Positions 56,548 through 64,000 of a stretch of DNA of 64,000 nt are shown in pieces. Under the pieces are notes generated by a model. The model ran no database searches and had not been told where the DNA came from. It was given only the letters and a program-made list of their open reading frames with translations. The translations under genes were made by a program, and so were the position numbers. This DNA is from Limnohabitans parvus II-B4 (GTDB lineage: Bacteria; Pseudomonadota; Gammaproteobacteria; Burkholderiales; Burkholderiaceae_C): contig NZ_NESN01000002.1 in NCBI RefSeq assembly GCF_003063455.1, forward strand, positions 186,001 through 250,000, given 5' to 3'. Positions within the stretch are counted from its first letter, which is position 1; each line of letters begins with the position of its first letter.

Positions 56548-57405
56548 TCAGACCAAGCGGTCACTCCACACCACCGCCGCAAACACGCTCAATCCCAGCC
56601 AGTGGTTCAATCGAAATGCCTTGAAGCAGCCTTCGCGGCTGCGCTGGCGTATCAGAAAATAATGCCAGACTACCTGGCCAGCAGAAACGGTCCAAGCCAG
56701 CCAAAACCACAGACCTTGCAGGGGGGCATGGAGCAGCCACGCCCAGATCAAGAGGTAGGCTGCATAAAAACCCATGATGGCGGGGACATCGTTGTCACCC
56801 AACGTGATGGCCGAGGTCTTCATGCCGATTTTGAGGTCGTCATCGCGGTCGACCATGGCGTATTCGGTGTCATAAGCCAACACCCAAAACAGGTTGCCCA
56901 ACAAAAGCGCCCAAGCCAACAGCGGCACCTGGCCTTGAACAGCGGCAAACGCCATCGGAATGCCAAAGCTGAACGCCACACCCAACACCGCCTGCGGCAT
57001 GGACACAAAGCGTTTGGCATAGGGGTACATCACCGTCACAGCCAGCGCCGCGAACGACCAGCGGATGGTCGCCTCGTTGGTCGTCAGCACCAAGCCAAAC
57101 GCGCACAACGCCAGCACCGCCCCTACACCCAAAGCTTCTTTGGTACCAATGCGCCCGCTGGTCACCGGGCGGTTGGCCGTGCGTTTGACATGCTTGTCAA
57201 AGTCACGGTCGGCCACATCGTTGATGCAACAACCCGCGCTGCGCATGAGGATGGTGCCCAAAGTGAACACCGCCATCAAATGCCAGCCGGGAAATCCGCC
57301 TGCGGCTACCCACAAAGCCGCCAAAGACGGCCACAGTAAAAGCAACCAACCTGCAGGCCGGTTCCAGCGAATCAGATCCAGGTAGAGCTTGAGTTTGTCG
57401 GTCAT
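56548..57405 (-). CDS. ubiA: 4-hydroxybenzoate polyprenyltransferase
   Basis: Membrane prenyltransferase attaching the isoprenoid tail to 4-hydroxybenzoate in ubiquinone synthesis. 285 residues from the ATG at 57405 ([20 protein letters not shown]). The two Asp-rich motifs are [19 protein letters not shown] (near residue 65) and [19 protein letters not shown] (near 185). Eight to nine hydrophobic segments expected. It faces proC (11-bp gap, convergent) and follows oxyR on the same strand after a repeat-bearing spacer. Confidence 0.96.
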   Translation of the reverse strand: MTDKLKLYLDLIRWNRPAGWLLLLWPSLAALWVAAGGFPGWHLMAVFTLGTILMRSAGCCINDVADRDFDKHVKRTANRPVTSGRIGTKEALGVGAVLALCAFGLVLTTNEATIRWSFAALAVTVMYPYAKRFVSMPQAVLGVAFSFGIPMAFAAVQGQVPLLAWALLLGNLFWVLAYDTEYAMVDRDDDLKIGMKTSAITLGDNDVPAIMGFYAAYLLIWAWLLHAPLQGLWFWLAWTVSAGQVVWHYFLIRQRSREGCFKAFRLNHWLGLSVFAAVVWSDRLV

Positions 57406-57478
57406 GCGGGAATTATCTGTGCGAGTCGACCACTGAGCGTCATGGCCGTGCGCAACAACTGTCCAGGATCGCAGATGG

Positions 57479-57500
57479 ATCCCGGGTCTTCGCCCGGGAT
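57479..57500. repeat. Dispersed GC-rich palindrome
   Basis: ATCCCGGG-TCTTCG-CCCGGGAT, 8-bp arms, in the oxyR-ubiA spacer, with flanks GG before and GACA after. Such ATCCCGGG palindromes followed by GACA/GACG occur as dispersed repeats in many proteobacterial genomes. It could fold in RNA but has no T-run. Confidence 0.6.
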
Positions 57501-57526
57501 GACATGCCACAAACACATGTAAGGCC

Positions 57527-58489
57527 TCAAGACAAGCGCGTCACACCGGGCAGCGGGCATGCATAGATGGCGTTGCGCACGGCGGCAATGGCTTCGTAGC
57601 GGGTGTAACTGCGACGCCAGGCCAGCACCACACGACGGGTGGGCGGCTTGCCACCTGCCGGGTCCACGATGGGCAGGTAACGCACGGGTGAATCGTGGTG
57701 CCCGCCTGAACGCTTGTGCACCGGCTTGAGCTCGGGCACAGACAGGCGCGGCACCAAGGTCACGCCCATGCCTGCCGCCACCATGTGCTTGATCGTCTCT
57801 AGGGACGAGCCCTCAAAGGTCTTGCGGATGCCATCGGTCTGGCTCGCATAGCGCGCAAATTCGGGGCACACCTCCAGCACATGGTCACGAAAGCAGTGCC
57901 CCGCACCCAGCAACAGCATGGTTTCGTTTTTCAACTGCTCAGGCGTGATGGATGCTTCCTGGGCCAAGGGGTGGTTCAAGGGCAAAGCCGCCATGAAGGT
58001 CTCGTCGTACAAAGGTGCCACGGCCAAACCCGACTCGGGAAACGGCTCCGCCAAAATGGCGCAATCGAGCTCGCCCGTGCGCAGCATTTCCAGCAATCGC
58101 ACGGTGAAGTTTTCTTGCAGCATCAAAGGCATTTGCGGCATGTCCGTGATGATCTGGCGCACCAAATCGGGCAGCAGGTAAGGGCCAATCGTGTAGATCA
58201 CGCCCAGCCGCATGGTGCCGGCCAAGGGGTCTTTGCCGCGCTTGGCAATTTCCTTGATCTCGCTGGCCTGCTCCAGCACGCTTTGCGCCTGGCGCACGAT
58301 CTCTTCGCCCAGCGGGGTCACAGACACCTCGCTGGCGCTGCGCTCAAACAACTTGACCTCCAGCTCTTCTTCGAGCTTTTTGATGGCCAGCGACAAAGTG
58401 GGCTGCGACACAAAGCAAGCCTCGGCCGCCTTGCCAAAATGCTTTTCGCGGGCCACAGCCACGATGTATTTGAGTTCGGTCAGGGTCAT
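57527..58489 (-). CDS. oxyR: Hydrogen-peroxide sensor LysR-type regulator
   Basis: LysR-family activator that senses H2O2 by a disulfide and controls catalase, peroxiredoxin and related genes. 320 residues. N-terminal winged helix ([20 protein letters not shown]). The redox cysteines are at exactly 199 and 208 (GAGHCFRDH and LEVCPEF), as in E. coli OxyR, with the conserved surrounding residues, so peroxide sensing is well supported. It ends 121 bp before ubiA and starts 16 bp after recG, an oxyR-recG linkage common in beta-proteobacteria. Confidence 0.96.
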   Translation of the reverse strand: MTLTELKYIVAVAREKHFGKAAEACFVSQPTLSLAIKKLEEELEVKLFERSASEVSVTPLGEEIVRQAQSVLEQASEIKEIAKRGKDPLAGTMRLGVIYTIGPYLLPDLVRQIITDMPQMPLMLQENFTVRLLEMLRTGELDCAILAEPFPESGLAVAPLYDETFMAALPLNHPLAQEASITPEQLKNETMLLLGAGHCFRDHVLEVCPEFARYASQTDGIRKTFEGSSLETIKHMVAAGMGVTLVPRLSVPELKPVHKRSGGHHDSPVRYLPIVDPAGGKPPTRRVVLAWRRSYTRYEAIAAVRNAIYACPLPGVTRLS

Positions 58490-58505
58490 GCGGCGTATTT
58501 GAACA

Positions 58506-60605
58506 TCAAGCCTTCAGATACTCAGATTTCCCGCCCAACCAACGGCCAATGTGCCGCTCGGCCAAATACGGGTGCTGGTCCAGCATCTGTGGGGCCAGCG
58601 CACGCGCCCAGTCCAGCAAATGGCTGTCGGTTTCCAGATCGGCAAAGCGCAACAAGGGCGCGCCCGACTGGCGTGCCCCCAAAAACTCACCCGGCCCGCG
58701 AATCTCCAAATCTCGCCGGGCGATCTCGAAACCATCGTTGGTCTCGACCATCGCGCGCAAGCGCTCACGCGCAGTCTCGCTCAAGCGCCCGCCTTCGGGC
58801 GTGCCATACAGCAGCACACAAGCCGATGCCGCCGCACCCCGCCCCACCCGGCCGCGCAACTGGTGCAGCTGGCTCAGGCCAAAGCGCTCGGCGTGTTCGA
58901 TCACCATCAGCGAGGCATTGGGCACATCCACCCCCACCTCGATCACCGTGGTGCTGACCAACACGCCCATTTGACCGGCGGTGAACAAGTCCATCACAGC
59001 CTTTTTTTCGGCCACCGGCATGCGCGAGTGCAGCAACCCCACCATCACGCCCGGTAACGCCTCACTCAGGTCGGCGTGGGTTTGCGTGGCGTTGGTCAGG
59101 TCCAGCGCTTCACTTTCTTCGATCAGCGGGCACACCCAGTACACCTGCCGCCCCTGTTGCAGCTGCGCCCCAATGCGCGCAACCACTTCGTCGCGGCGGT
59201 GATCGGAGACCACCCGCGTGACGATGGGCGTGCGCCCTGGGGGCAGCTCGTCGATGACCGACACATCCAAGTCGGCGTAATAGCTCATAGCGAGGGTGCG
59301 CGGAATGGGCGTGGCCGTCATCATCAGCATGTGCGGCTCCATGCCGCCTTCTTGCATCTTGCCGCGCAGAGCCAGGCGCTGCGCCACACCAAAGCGGTGT
59401 TGCTCGTCGATCACGGCCAGCGCCAAATTTTTGAACTTGACGTGCTCCTGAATCACCGCGTGGGTGCCCACCACCAGCGCGGCTTCGCCCGACTCGATCA
59501 TCGCCAACATGGCCGCGCGTTCTTTCTTCTTTTGGCTGCCAATCAGCCAAGCGACCTTGACGCCCAAAGGCTCCAGCCAGCCCACCAGCTTGGCAAAGTG
59601 CTGGGTGGCCAAAATTTCAGTGGGGGCCATCAGGGCACATTGCCAACCGGCATCGACCGCCACCATGGCCGCCAGCGCCGCGACCACCGTTTTGCCCGCA
59701 CCCACATCGCCTTGGAGCAATCGGTGCATGGGCACCTGGCGGGCCAGGTCCTGGGCGATCTCACGGCCCACACGCTGCTGGGCATTGGTCAGGCCAAAAG
59801 GCAATGCCTTGAGCAGCTGGCCATACAAACCTTGGGCTTTGTGCTTCAGGGCAGGGGCCCGCAACAAATCGCGCTCGCGCTTGGCGGTCAGTTGAGACAG
59901 CTGCTGCGCCAGCAACTCCTCGCATTTCAGGCGAATCCAGGCCGGGTGACTACGGTCTTCCAGCGAGGCCAACGACACATCGGGCGTAGGGTGGTGCAAG
60001 AACTGCAAGGCCTCGCGCAACGACCAGGCCCCACGCGGGTCTGGCCAGGGGATGCCGGGGGGCAGGGTCTCGCTCAGATCGGCATGGTTCAGGCCCGTGA
60101 TGACTGCCCGGCGCAAATAGGCCTGGGCCAGTCCTGCGACGGTGGAGTAAACAGGTGTCAACGCTTCGGCCAGATTGCCGCCCGCCGCCTTGAACGTGGG
60201 GTGCATCATGGTCAAGCCCATGAAACCACCCTTGACCTCGCCCCGCGCCCGAATGCGGTTGCCCACCGCCAGCGCCTTCTGATGCGAGGGGTAAAAGCTG
60301 AAAAACCGCATCACGCAAGTGTCTGATCCGTCATCCACCGTCACCAGCAACTGGCGGCGCGGGCGCATCGTGATCTCACAAGCCGTCACGGTGGCCTCGA
60401 TCTGCGCGGTGTCGCCCTCGCGCACATCGCGCAGCTTGACGATGCGGGTCTCGTCCTCGTAACGCAAAGGCAGGTGCAAAGCCAGATCGATGTCACGCAC
60501 CAAGCCCAGCTTGATCAGCGCTTTTTGAGGCGCAGACAGCGTTTTGGCGGGGGTGGCAGCAGGCTTGGCGGGCATGGGGTGATTGTGCCGCGAAGCCAGG
60601 CCCAT
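58506..60605 (-). CDS. recG: ATP-dependent DNA helicase RecG
   Basis: Remodels stalled replication forks and Holliday junctions. 699 residues if started at 60605, just after the ABC permease stop; an ATG ten codons later (60575) is an alternative. N-terminal wedge/OB domain (LPLRYEDETRIVKLRDVREG), then the helicase core: LLQGDVGAGKTVVAALAAM (Walker A), LAVIDEQHRFGVAQR (DEQH), MTATPIPRTLAMSYY, and motif VI QLHQLRGRVGRGAAAS. Normal length and motifs. Confidence 0.96.
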   Translation of the reverse strand: MGLASRHNHPMPAKPAATPAKTLSAPQKALIKLGLVRDIDLALHLPLRYEDETRIVKLRDVREGDTAQIEATVTACEITMRPRRQLLVTVDDGSDTCVMRFFSFYPSHQKALAVGNRIRARGEVKGGFMGLTMMHPTFKAAGGNLAEALTPVYSTVAGLAQAYLRRAVITGLNHADLSETLPPGIPWPDPRGAWSLREALQFLHHPTPDVSLASLEDRSHPAWIRLKCEELLAQQLSQLTAKRERDLLRAPALKHKAQGLYGQLLKALPFGLTNAQQRVGREIAQDLARQVPMHRLLQGDVGAGKTVVAALAAMVAVDAGWQCALMAPTEILATQHFAKLVGWLEPLGVKVAWLIGSQKKKERAAMLAMIESGEAALVVGTHAVIQEHVKFKNLALAVIDEQHRFGVAQRLALRGKMQEGGMEPHMLMMTATPIPRTLAMSYYADLDVSVIDELPPGRTPIVTRVVSDHRRDEVVARIGAQLQQGRQVYWVCPLIEESEALDLTNATQTHADLSEALPGVMVGLLHSRMPVAEKKAVMDLFTAGQMGVLVSTTVIEVGVDVPNASLMVIEHAERFGLSQLHQLRGRVGRGAAASACVLLYGTPEGGRLSETARERLRAMVETNDGFEIARRDLEIRGPGEFLGARQSGAPLLRFADLETDSHLLDWARALAPQMLDQHPYLAERHIGRWLGGKSEYLKA

Positions 60606-60608
60606 CGG

Positions 60609-61457
60609 TCACAGCTTTTCGGTCTCACCCACCTTGGGCTGCCACTTCATCAAACGCTTTTCGATGAGGCCCACCAAAGCGTCGATGGCCAGGGCAAAGA
60701 CCGTCAGGACCAGGATGCCGGCCATGACGGTGTTGATGTCGAAACTGCCTTCGGCTTGCAAAATCAAGTAGCCAACGCCTTGGCTGGAGCCCAGATACTC
60801 GCCCACCACGGCGCCCACAAAGGCCAGGCCCACCGAGGTGTGCAGCGAGCTGAACACCCAGCTGGTGGCACTGGGCAGGTAAACGTGGCGCAGCAACTGG
60901 CGCTGGCTGGCGCCCAACATGCGGGCATTGGCCAGGACCACGGGGCTGACCTCCTTGACACCTTGGTACACGTTGAAGAAGACGATGAAAAACACCAGCG
61001 TCACGCCCAGCGCCACTTTGGAGCCGATGCCCAAGCCAAACCACACCGAGAAAATCGGCGCCAAGATGATGCGGGGCATGGCGTTCAGCGCCTTGATGTA
61101 GGGCTCCAAAATGGCCGAGGCCATGGGCGAGAGTGCCAGCCACAAGCCGCCCAACAGCCCCGTGCTCGCGCCAATGGCAAACGCCAGCAGGGTCTCGATC
61201 AGGGTGATGCCCAGATGCTGGTAGATGTTGGCATCGCCCACAAACCAGGCCCAGATGCGCTCAAATATCTGCACCGGCTCGCCAAAGAAAAACGCCGCTT
61301 GCCGGTCGTTGTCGAACATGAAGGGAGGGACCAGCCCCGGCTGCGTCAGCACATGCCAGACCACAAACAAGAGCACCAGCAAACCCAACTGCCACAGACG
61401 CAATGTGGCTTTGCGGGGTTTGATCAGGTTCCAAACAGTGGTCATCATGGGGGGCAC
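60609..61457 (-). CDS. ABC transporter permease, NitT/TauT type
   Basis: Inner-membrane permease of a nitrate/sulfonate/taurine-type importer, 282 residues, about six membrane helices. The BPD-type EAA loop is LANARMLGASQRQLLRHVYL (about residues 180-199). It lies last in a three-gene operon with the ATPase and the binding protein. Substrate unknown: members move taurine, sulfonates, nitrate, thiamine precursors and others. It ends 4 bp before recG, so readthrough into recG is likely. Confidence 0.93.
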   Translation of the reverse strand: MPPMMTTVWNLIKPRKATLRLWQLGLLVLLFVVWHVLTQPGLVPPFMFDNDRQAAFFFGEPVQIFERIWAWFVGDANIYQHLGITLIETLLAFAIGASTGLLGGLWLALSPMASAILEPYIKALNAMPRIILAPIFSVWFGLGIGSKVALGVTLVFFIVFFNVYQGVKEVSPVVLANARMLGASQRQLLRHVYLPSATSWVFSSLHTSVGLAFVGAVVGEYLGSSQGVGYLILQAEGSFDINTVMAGILVLTVFALAIDALVGLIEKRLMKWQPKVGETEKL

Positions 61458-62273
61458 TCAGATCGCTTTTTGCAGTTGTTGTTGGTAGCCCTTGAGCACT
61501 TCTTCGCGCAGCACCGCCCAGATGGCCTGGTGCAGTTCCATGAAGCGGGGTGTCATTTTGATTTCGGCCACATCGCGCGGGCGCGGCAAATCGATGGTGA
61601 ATTCGCCAATCGGGTGCGACGCGGGCCCCGCACTCAAGATCACCACACGGTCGCTCATGGCAATGGCTTCGTCCAGATCGTGCGTGATGAACAGCACCGA
61701 CTTCTTTTTGGACTGCCACAGCGCCAGCAACTCGTTTTCCATCAGCTGGCGGGTTTGGATGTCGAGCGCAGAAAAGGGCTCGTCCATCAAGATGATGTCC
61801 GGGTCCATCACCAGGGTCTGCGCCAGGCTCGCGCGCTTGCGCATGCCGCCGCTCATTTGGTGCGGGTAACGGTCGCCAAAACCGCCCAGACCCACACGAC
61901 GCAGCCAGTCTTCGGCCTGCGCTTGTGCGGTGCTTTTGTCCACACCGCGAAACGTCAGACCCGCCATCACGTTTTGCACAGCGGTGCGCCAAGGCATCAG
62001 GCTTTCGGCCTGGAACATGTAGCCCGCTCGGGCATTCACACCTGTCAAGGGTTCGCCATAAATGTGCACCGAGCCTTGGCTTGGCTGCAACAAACCGGCC
62101 GCCATGTTGAGCAAGGTGCTCTTGCCGCAACCGGTGGGGCCCACCACGCTGACGAACTCGCCATCGGCCACCGTAAGCGACACGTTTTGCACAGCGGTGT
62201 AGCGCTGCCCCGGCGCATCGGGGCTGACAAAGGTGCAGGCCACGCCCTGCAGCGCGATCGATGCCAGGTTCAC
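61458..62273 (-). CDS. ABC transporter ATP-binding protein, NitT/TauT type
   Basis: Cytoplasmic ATPase of the importer, 271 residues. Walker A VGPTGCGKSTLLNMAAGLL, Q-loop YMFQAESLMPWRTAVQNV, signature MSGGMRKRASLAQTLVMDPD, Walker B IILMDEPFSALD, switch His FITHDLDEAIAM. The stop is immediately before the permease start. Together with the permease and the Tat-exported binding protein it forms a complete importer. Confidence 0.95.
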   Translation of the reverse strand: MNLASIALQGVACTFVSPDAPGQRYTAVQNVSLTVADGEFVSVVGPTGCGKSTLLNMAAGLLQPSQGSVHIYGEPLTGVNARAGYMFQAESLMPWRTAVQNVMAGLTFRGVDKSTAQAQAEDWLRRVGLGGFGDRYPHQMSGGMRKRASLAQTLVMDPDIILMDEPFSALDIQTRQLMENELLALWQSKKKSVLFITHDLDEAIAMSDRVVILSAGPASHPIGEFTIDLPRPRDVAEIKMTPRFMELHQAIWAVLREEVLKGYQQQLQKAI

Positions 62274-62274
62274 A

Positions 62275-63306
62275 TCAGCCCCTGGGGTATTTGGCGTTGG
62301 CTTTTTTCACGAAGTCGTTGGTGTAGACCGCGTTCAGGTTCAACTTGGCGGCGGCCAGTTTGTCGTCCACACTGGCCAGCGCCCTGAAGGCGGTCTCTGC
62401 GCCCTTGGCCGGGAAGCTGCCGTCCACCGACATGGCTTGCTTGGCGGCCAAGAAACCGTCGATGTACACCGCCCGGTCGCCCAGTAAATAGCTCTCGGGC
62501 ACGGCCTTGATGATGTCTCCGCCCCCGGCTTGCTGAATCCATTTGTTGGCGCGAACCATGGCATTGGCCAGCGCTTGCGCGGTGTGAGGGTGTTTGTCCA
62601 GGAAAGGCTGGGGGGCATACAGGCACCCGGCAGGCATGGGCCCGCCAAACACCTTTTCGGCCTCGGCCATGTTGCGCGTGTCGGTGACGATTCTCATGTC
62701 GCCCGAACGGGTCAAGAGGGTGATGACCGGGTCCAGATTGCTCATGGCATCGATCTGCCCGGCACGCATGGCGGCCACGGCGCCGCTGCCCGCCCCCACG
62801 CCCACAAAGCTCACATCACTGGGCTTGAGGCCCGCCTTGGCCAACACGAAATTGGCCAGCACATTGGTGGAGCTGCCTGGCGCTGTCACGCCGATTTTCT
62901 TGCCCTTCAAATCTGCCACCGATTTGAAGTTGGGCAGGGTCTTGGGATTCACACCCAGCACGATCTGGGGCGCCGCGCCTTGCAACACAAAGGCCCGCAT
63001 GGGCTGGCCCTTGAACTGCATGTTGATGGTGTGCTCAAACGCGCCCGACACCACGTCGGCACTGCCGCCCACCACCGCCTGCAAGGCACGCGAGCCGCCC
63101 GCGAAGTCCACGATGGTCACGTCCAAGCCTTCGGCCTTGAAGTAGCCCAGCTGCTCGGCAATGGTCAAGGGCAGGTAATAAAACAGGTTCTTGCCGCCCA
63201 CGGCAATGGTGAGCTTGGTCTTTTCAAGCGCTTGCGCTTGGGCCAGCTGGGGCAAAGCGGCGGCAGCCATGCTGCCGACGATGAAGTCACGGCGGGTGAA
63301 GGTCAT
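62275..63306 (-). CDS. ABC transporter substrate-binding protein (NMT1/SsuA-like), Tat signal
   Basis: Periplasmic binding protein of the importer, 343 residues. Begins MTFTRRDFIVGSMAAAALPQ, a twin-arginine signal (TRRDF) ending near AQA. The body is the NMT1/SsuA fold: IAEQLGYFKAEGLDVTIVDF, VVGGSADVVSGAFEH, and DLKGKKIGVTAPGSSTNVLA near residue 140. It starts with AGGAG 9 bases upstream, 178 bp from the queA start on the other strand. A Tat route suggests folding or cofactor needs before export. The ligand is not evident; no regulator or enzyme gene sits with it. Confidence 0.92.
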   Translation of the reverse strand: MTFTRRDFIVGSMAAAALPQLAQAQALEKTKLTIAVGGKNLFYYLPLTIAEQLGYFKAEGLDVTIVDFAGGSRALQAVVGGSADVVSGAFEHTINMQFKGQPMRAFVLQGAAPQIVLGVNPKTLPNFKSVADLKGKKIGVTAPGSSTNVLANFVLAKAGLKPSDVSFVGVGAGSGAVAAMRAGQIDAMSNLDPVITLLTRSGDMRIVTDTRNMAEAEKVFGGPMPAGCLYAPQPFLDKHPHTAQALANAMVRANKWIQQAGGGDIIKAVPESYLLGDRAVYIDGFLAAKQAMSVDGSFPAKGAETAFRALASVDDKLAAAKLNLNAVYTNDFVKKANAKYPRG

Positions 63307-63484
63307 TGTTTTTGTCTCCTGATGGGGTGCTGCTAATGCACTGAATTATTGCGCATGCAGTCTAATCCATGACCCCGAGCATTCCCTTGCCCAGTGACGC
63401 GATTGAAACAGGCCAAACGCCCCTTTGAACGTGCGAAAATCATGCCCTTCTTCAACTTCGAACGGGCCTGTCCGGCCCTGAAGC
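63307..63484. promoter_or_regulatory. Divergent spacer between the importer operon and queA
   Basis: 178 bp that must hold both promoters. I see no TPP-riboswitch core or other recognisable riboswitch despite the NMT1-type binding protein. A GG-N10-GC pair on the minus strand (63378-63393) is only a weak sigma-54-like match. Confidence 0.4.
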
Positions 63485-64000
63485 ATGACTGCCTCTGTTT
63501 CATCCCTCCGCGAATTCACCCTCAGTGACTTCGACTTCGAACTCCCCACCGAACTGATTGCCCAACACCCTGCCACCGAGCGCAGCAGCTCGCGTTTGCT
63601 GGATGGCTCAGCAGCCACCGTGGTGGACCGCATCTTTCATGAACTGCCCAGCCTGCTGCAAGCGGGCGATTTGCTGGTCTTCAACGACACCAAAGTGGTC
63701 AAGGCCCGTATCTTTGGCGAGAAGGCCTCGGGCGGCAAACTGGAGCTGCTGATCGAGCGCGTCTTGCCCGGTCATCAGGTCGTGGCGCACATGAAGGTCA
63801 GCAAAAAGCCTTTGGTGGGTGGCAAGATGTTCATGGCGGGCGGTGCCCGCAACGGTGGCTTTGATGCCGTTTTGCTGGGTCGCTGGCCCGATGAAAAAGG
63901 TCAACTTTTCCATTTGCAGCTGAGCGACGAGCCACACGCCTTGATGGAAAAGCACGGCGTGGTGCCCCTGCCCCCTTACATCGAACGCCCAGCAGGCGCC
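63485..64000 (+). CDS. queA: tRNA preQ1(34) S-adenosylmethionine ribosyltransferase-isomerase (3' end beyond window)
   Basis: Penultimate enzyme of queuosine synthesis, which transfers the ribosyl part of SAM to preQ1 at the tRNA wobble base. 172 N-terminal residues are visible, starting MTASVSSLREFTLSDFDFEL. Family blocks: LPTELIAQHPATERSSSRLL, QAGDLLVFNDTKVVKARIFG, GGKLELLIERVL and VVPLPPYIERPAG at the window edge. Open to the last base. In related genomes queA neighbours recG; here the importer operon lies between them. Confidence 0.95.
   Translation, partial: MTASVSSLREFTLSDFDFELPTELIAQHPATERSSSRLLDGSAATVVDRIFHELPSLLQAGDLLVFNDTKVVKARIFGEKASGGKLELLIERVLPGHQVVAHMKVSKKPLVGGKMFMAGGARNGGFDAVLLGRWPDEKGQLFHLQLSDEPHALMEKHGVVPLPPYIERPAGA

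Noticed and set aside
63378..63393. Possible sigma-54 promoter before the importer operon.
   Set aside because: Only the GG-N10-GC core fits; the surrounding bases match the consensus poorly.
63307..63484. Possible TPP riboswitch before the NMT1-type binding protein.
   Set aside because: The conserved riboswitch core sequences are not present on either strand.

Overview
The window reads as chromosomal DNA of a betaproteobacterium of the order Burkholderiales, most likely family Comamonadaceae. The support is protein character plus gene neighbourhoods: corC-lnt-glyQ, rsmB-DUF4390-ntrY-ntrX, tRNA-Tyr/Gly/Thr-tuf-tRNA-Trp-secE-nusG-rplKAJL-rpoBC, rpe-gph-trpE-trpG, and queA/recG/oxyR/ubiA. The genus cannot be fixed from this sequence alone. 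Most of it is GC-rich, densely coded housekeeping DNA, and most genes lie on the minus strand.

Layout. 1-9.8 kb: glyQ (cut by the window edge), lnt, corC, a GNAT acetyltransferase, then fadD and an MBL-fold hydrolase on the plus strand, a Tat-exported HiPIP, an RRM RNA-binding protein with a long structured leader, and an exporter-type ABC half-transporter. 9.8-12.97 kb: a small AT-rich island next to tRNA-Phe, holding a tyrosine integrase, a lipoprotein and two overlapping membrane-protein genes. 13-18.6 kb: ntrX-like/ntrY two-component pair, DUF4390, rsmB and a LemA-like protein. 18.6-32.5 kb: the RNA polymerase/translation cluster with four tRNAs. 32.5-40.8 kb: ung and an expanded trp operon (rpe-gph, a candidate trp leader peptide, trpE-trpG-ltaE-lysE-trpD-small ORF-trpC). 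40.9-43.3 kb: apaG, thiL, pgpA and pncC on the plus strand. 43.3-52.4 kb: initiator tRNA, then the alpha and spc ribosomal operons from rplQ back to rplN, with rpoA and secY. 52.5-55.6 kb: glpD and glpK. 55.7-64 kb: proC, ubiA, oxyR, recG, a NitT/TauT-type ABC importer and the start of queA.

How it works together. About half of the window is the gene-expression core: RNA polymerase alpha, beta and beta', NusG, EF-Tu, SecE/SecY, ribosomal proteins and tRNAs. The trp operon couples pentose-phosphate and phosphoglycolate housekeeping genes to tryptophan synthesis and carries an aldolase and an amino-acid exporter in its middle. GlpK/GlpD feed glycerol into glycolysis. OxyR lies beside recG.

Least explained parts: (i) the island at tRNA-Phe, whose tRNA carries an acceptor-stem mismatch, whose integrase region carries two near-identical palindromes, and whose cargo I do not recognise; (ii) a candidate tryptophan leader peptide and alternative RNA folds before trpE; (iii) a 46-codon membrane-protein ORF between trpD and trpC; (iv) the hairpin-rich leader of the RRM gene. 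I see no CRISPR array, no insertion sequence and no clear new multi-gene defence system; the two-gene membrane module of the island is the best candidate for something undescribed.
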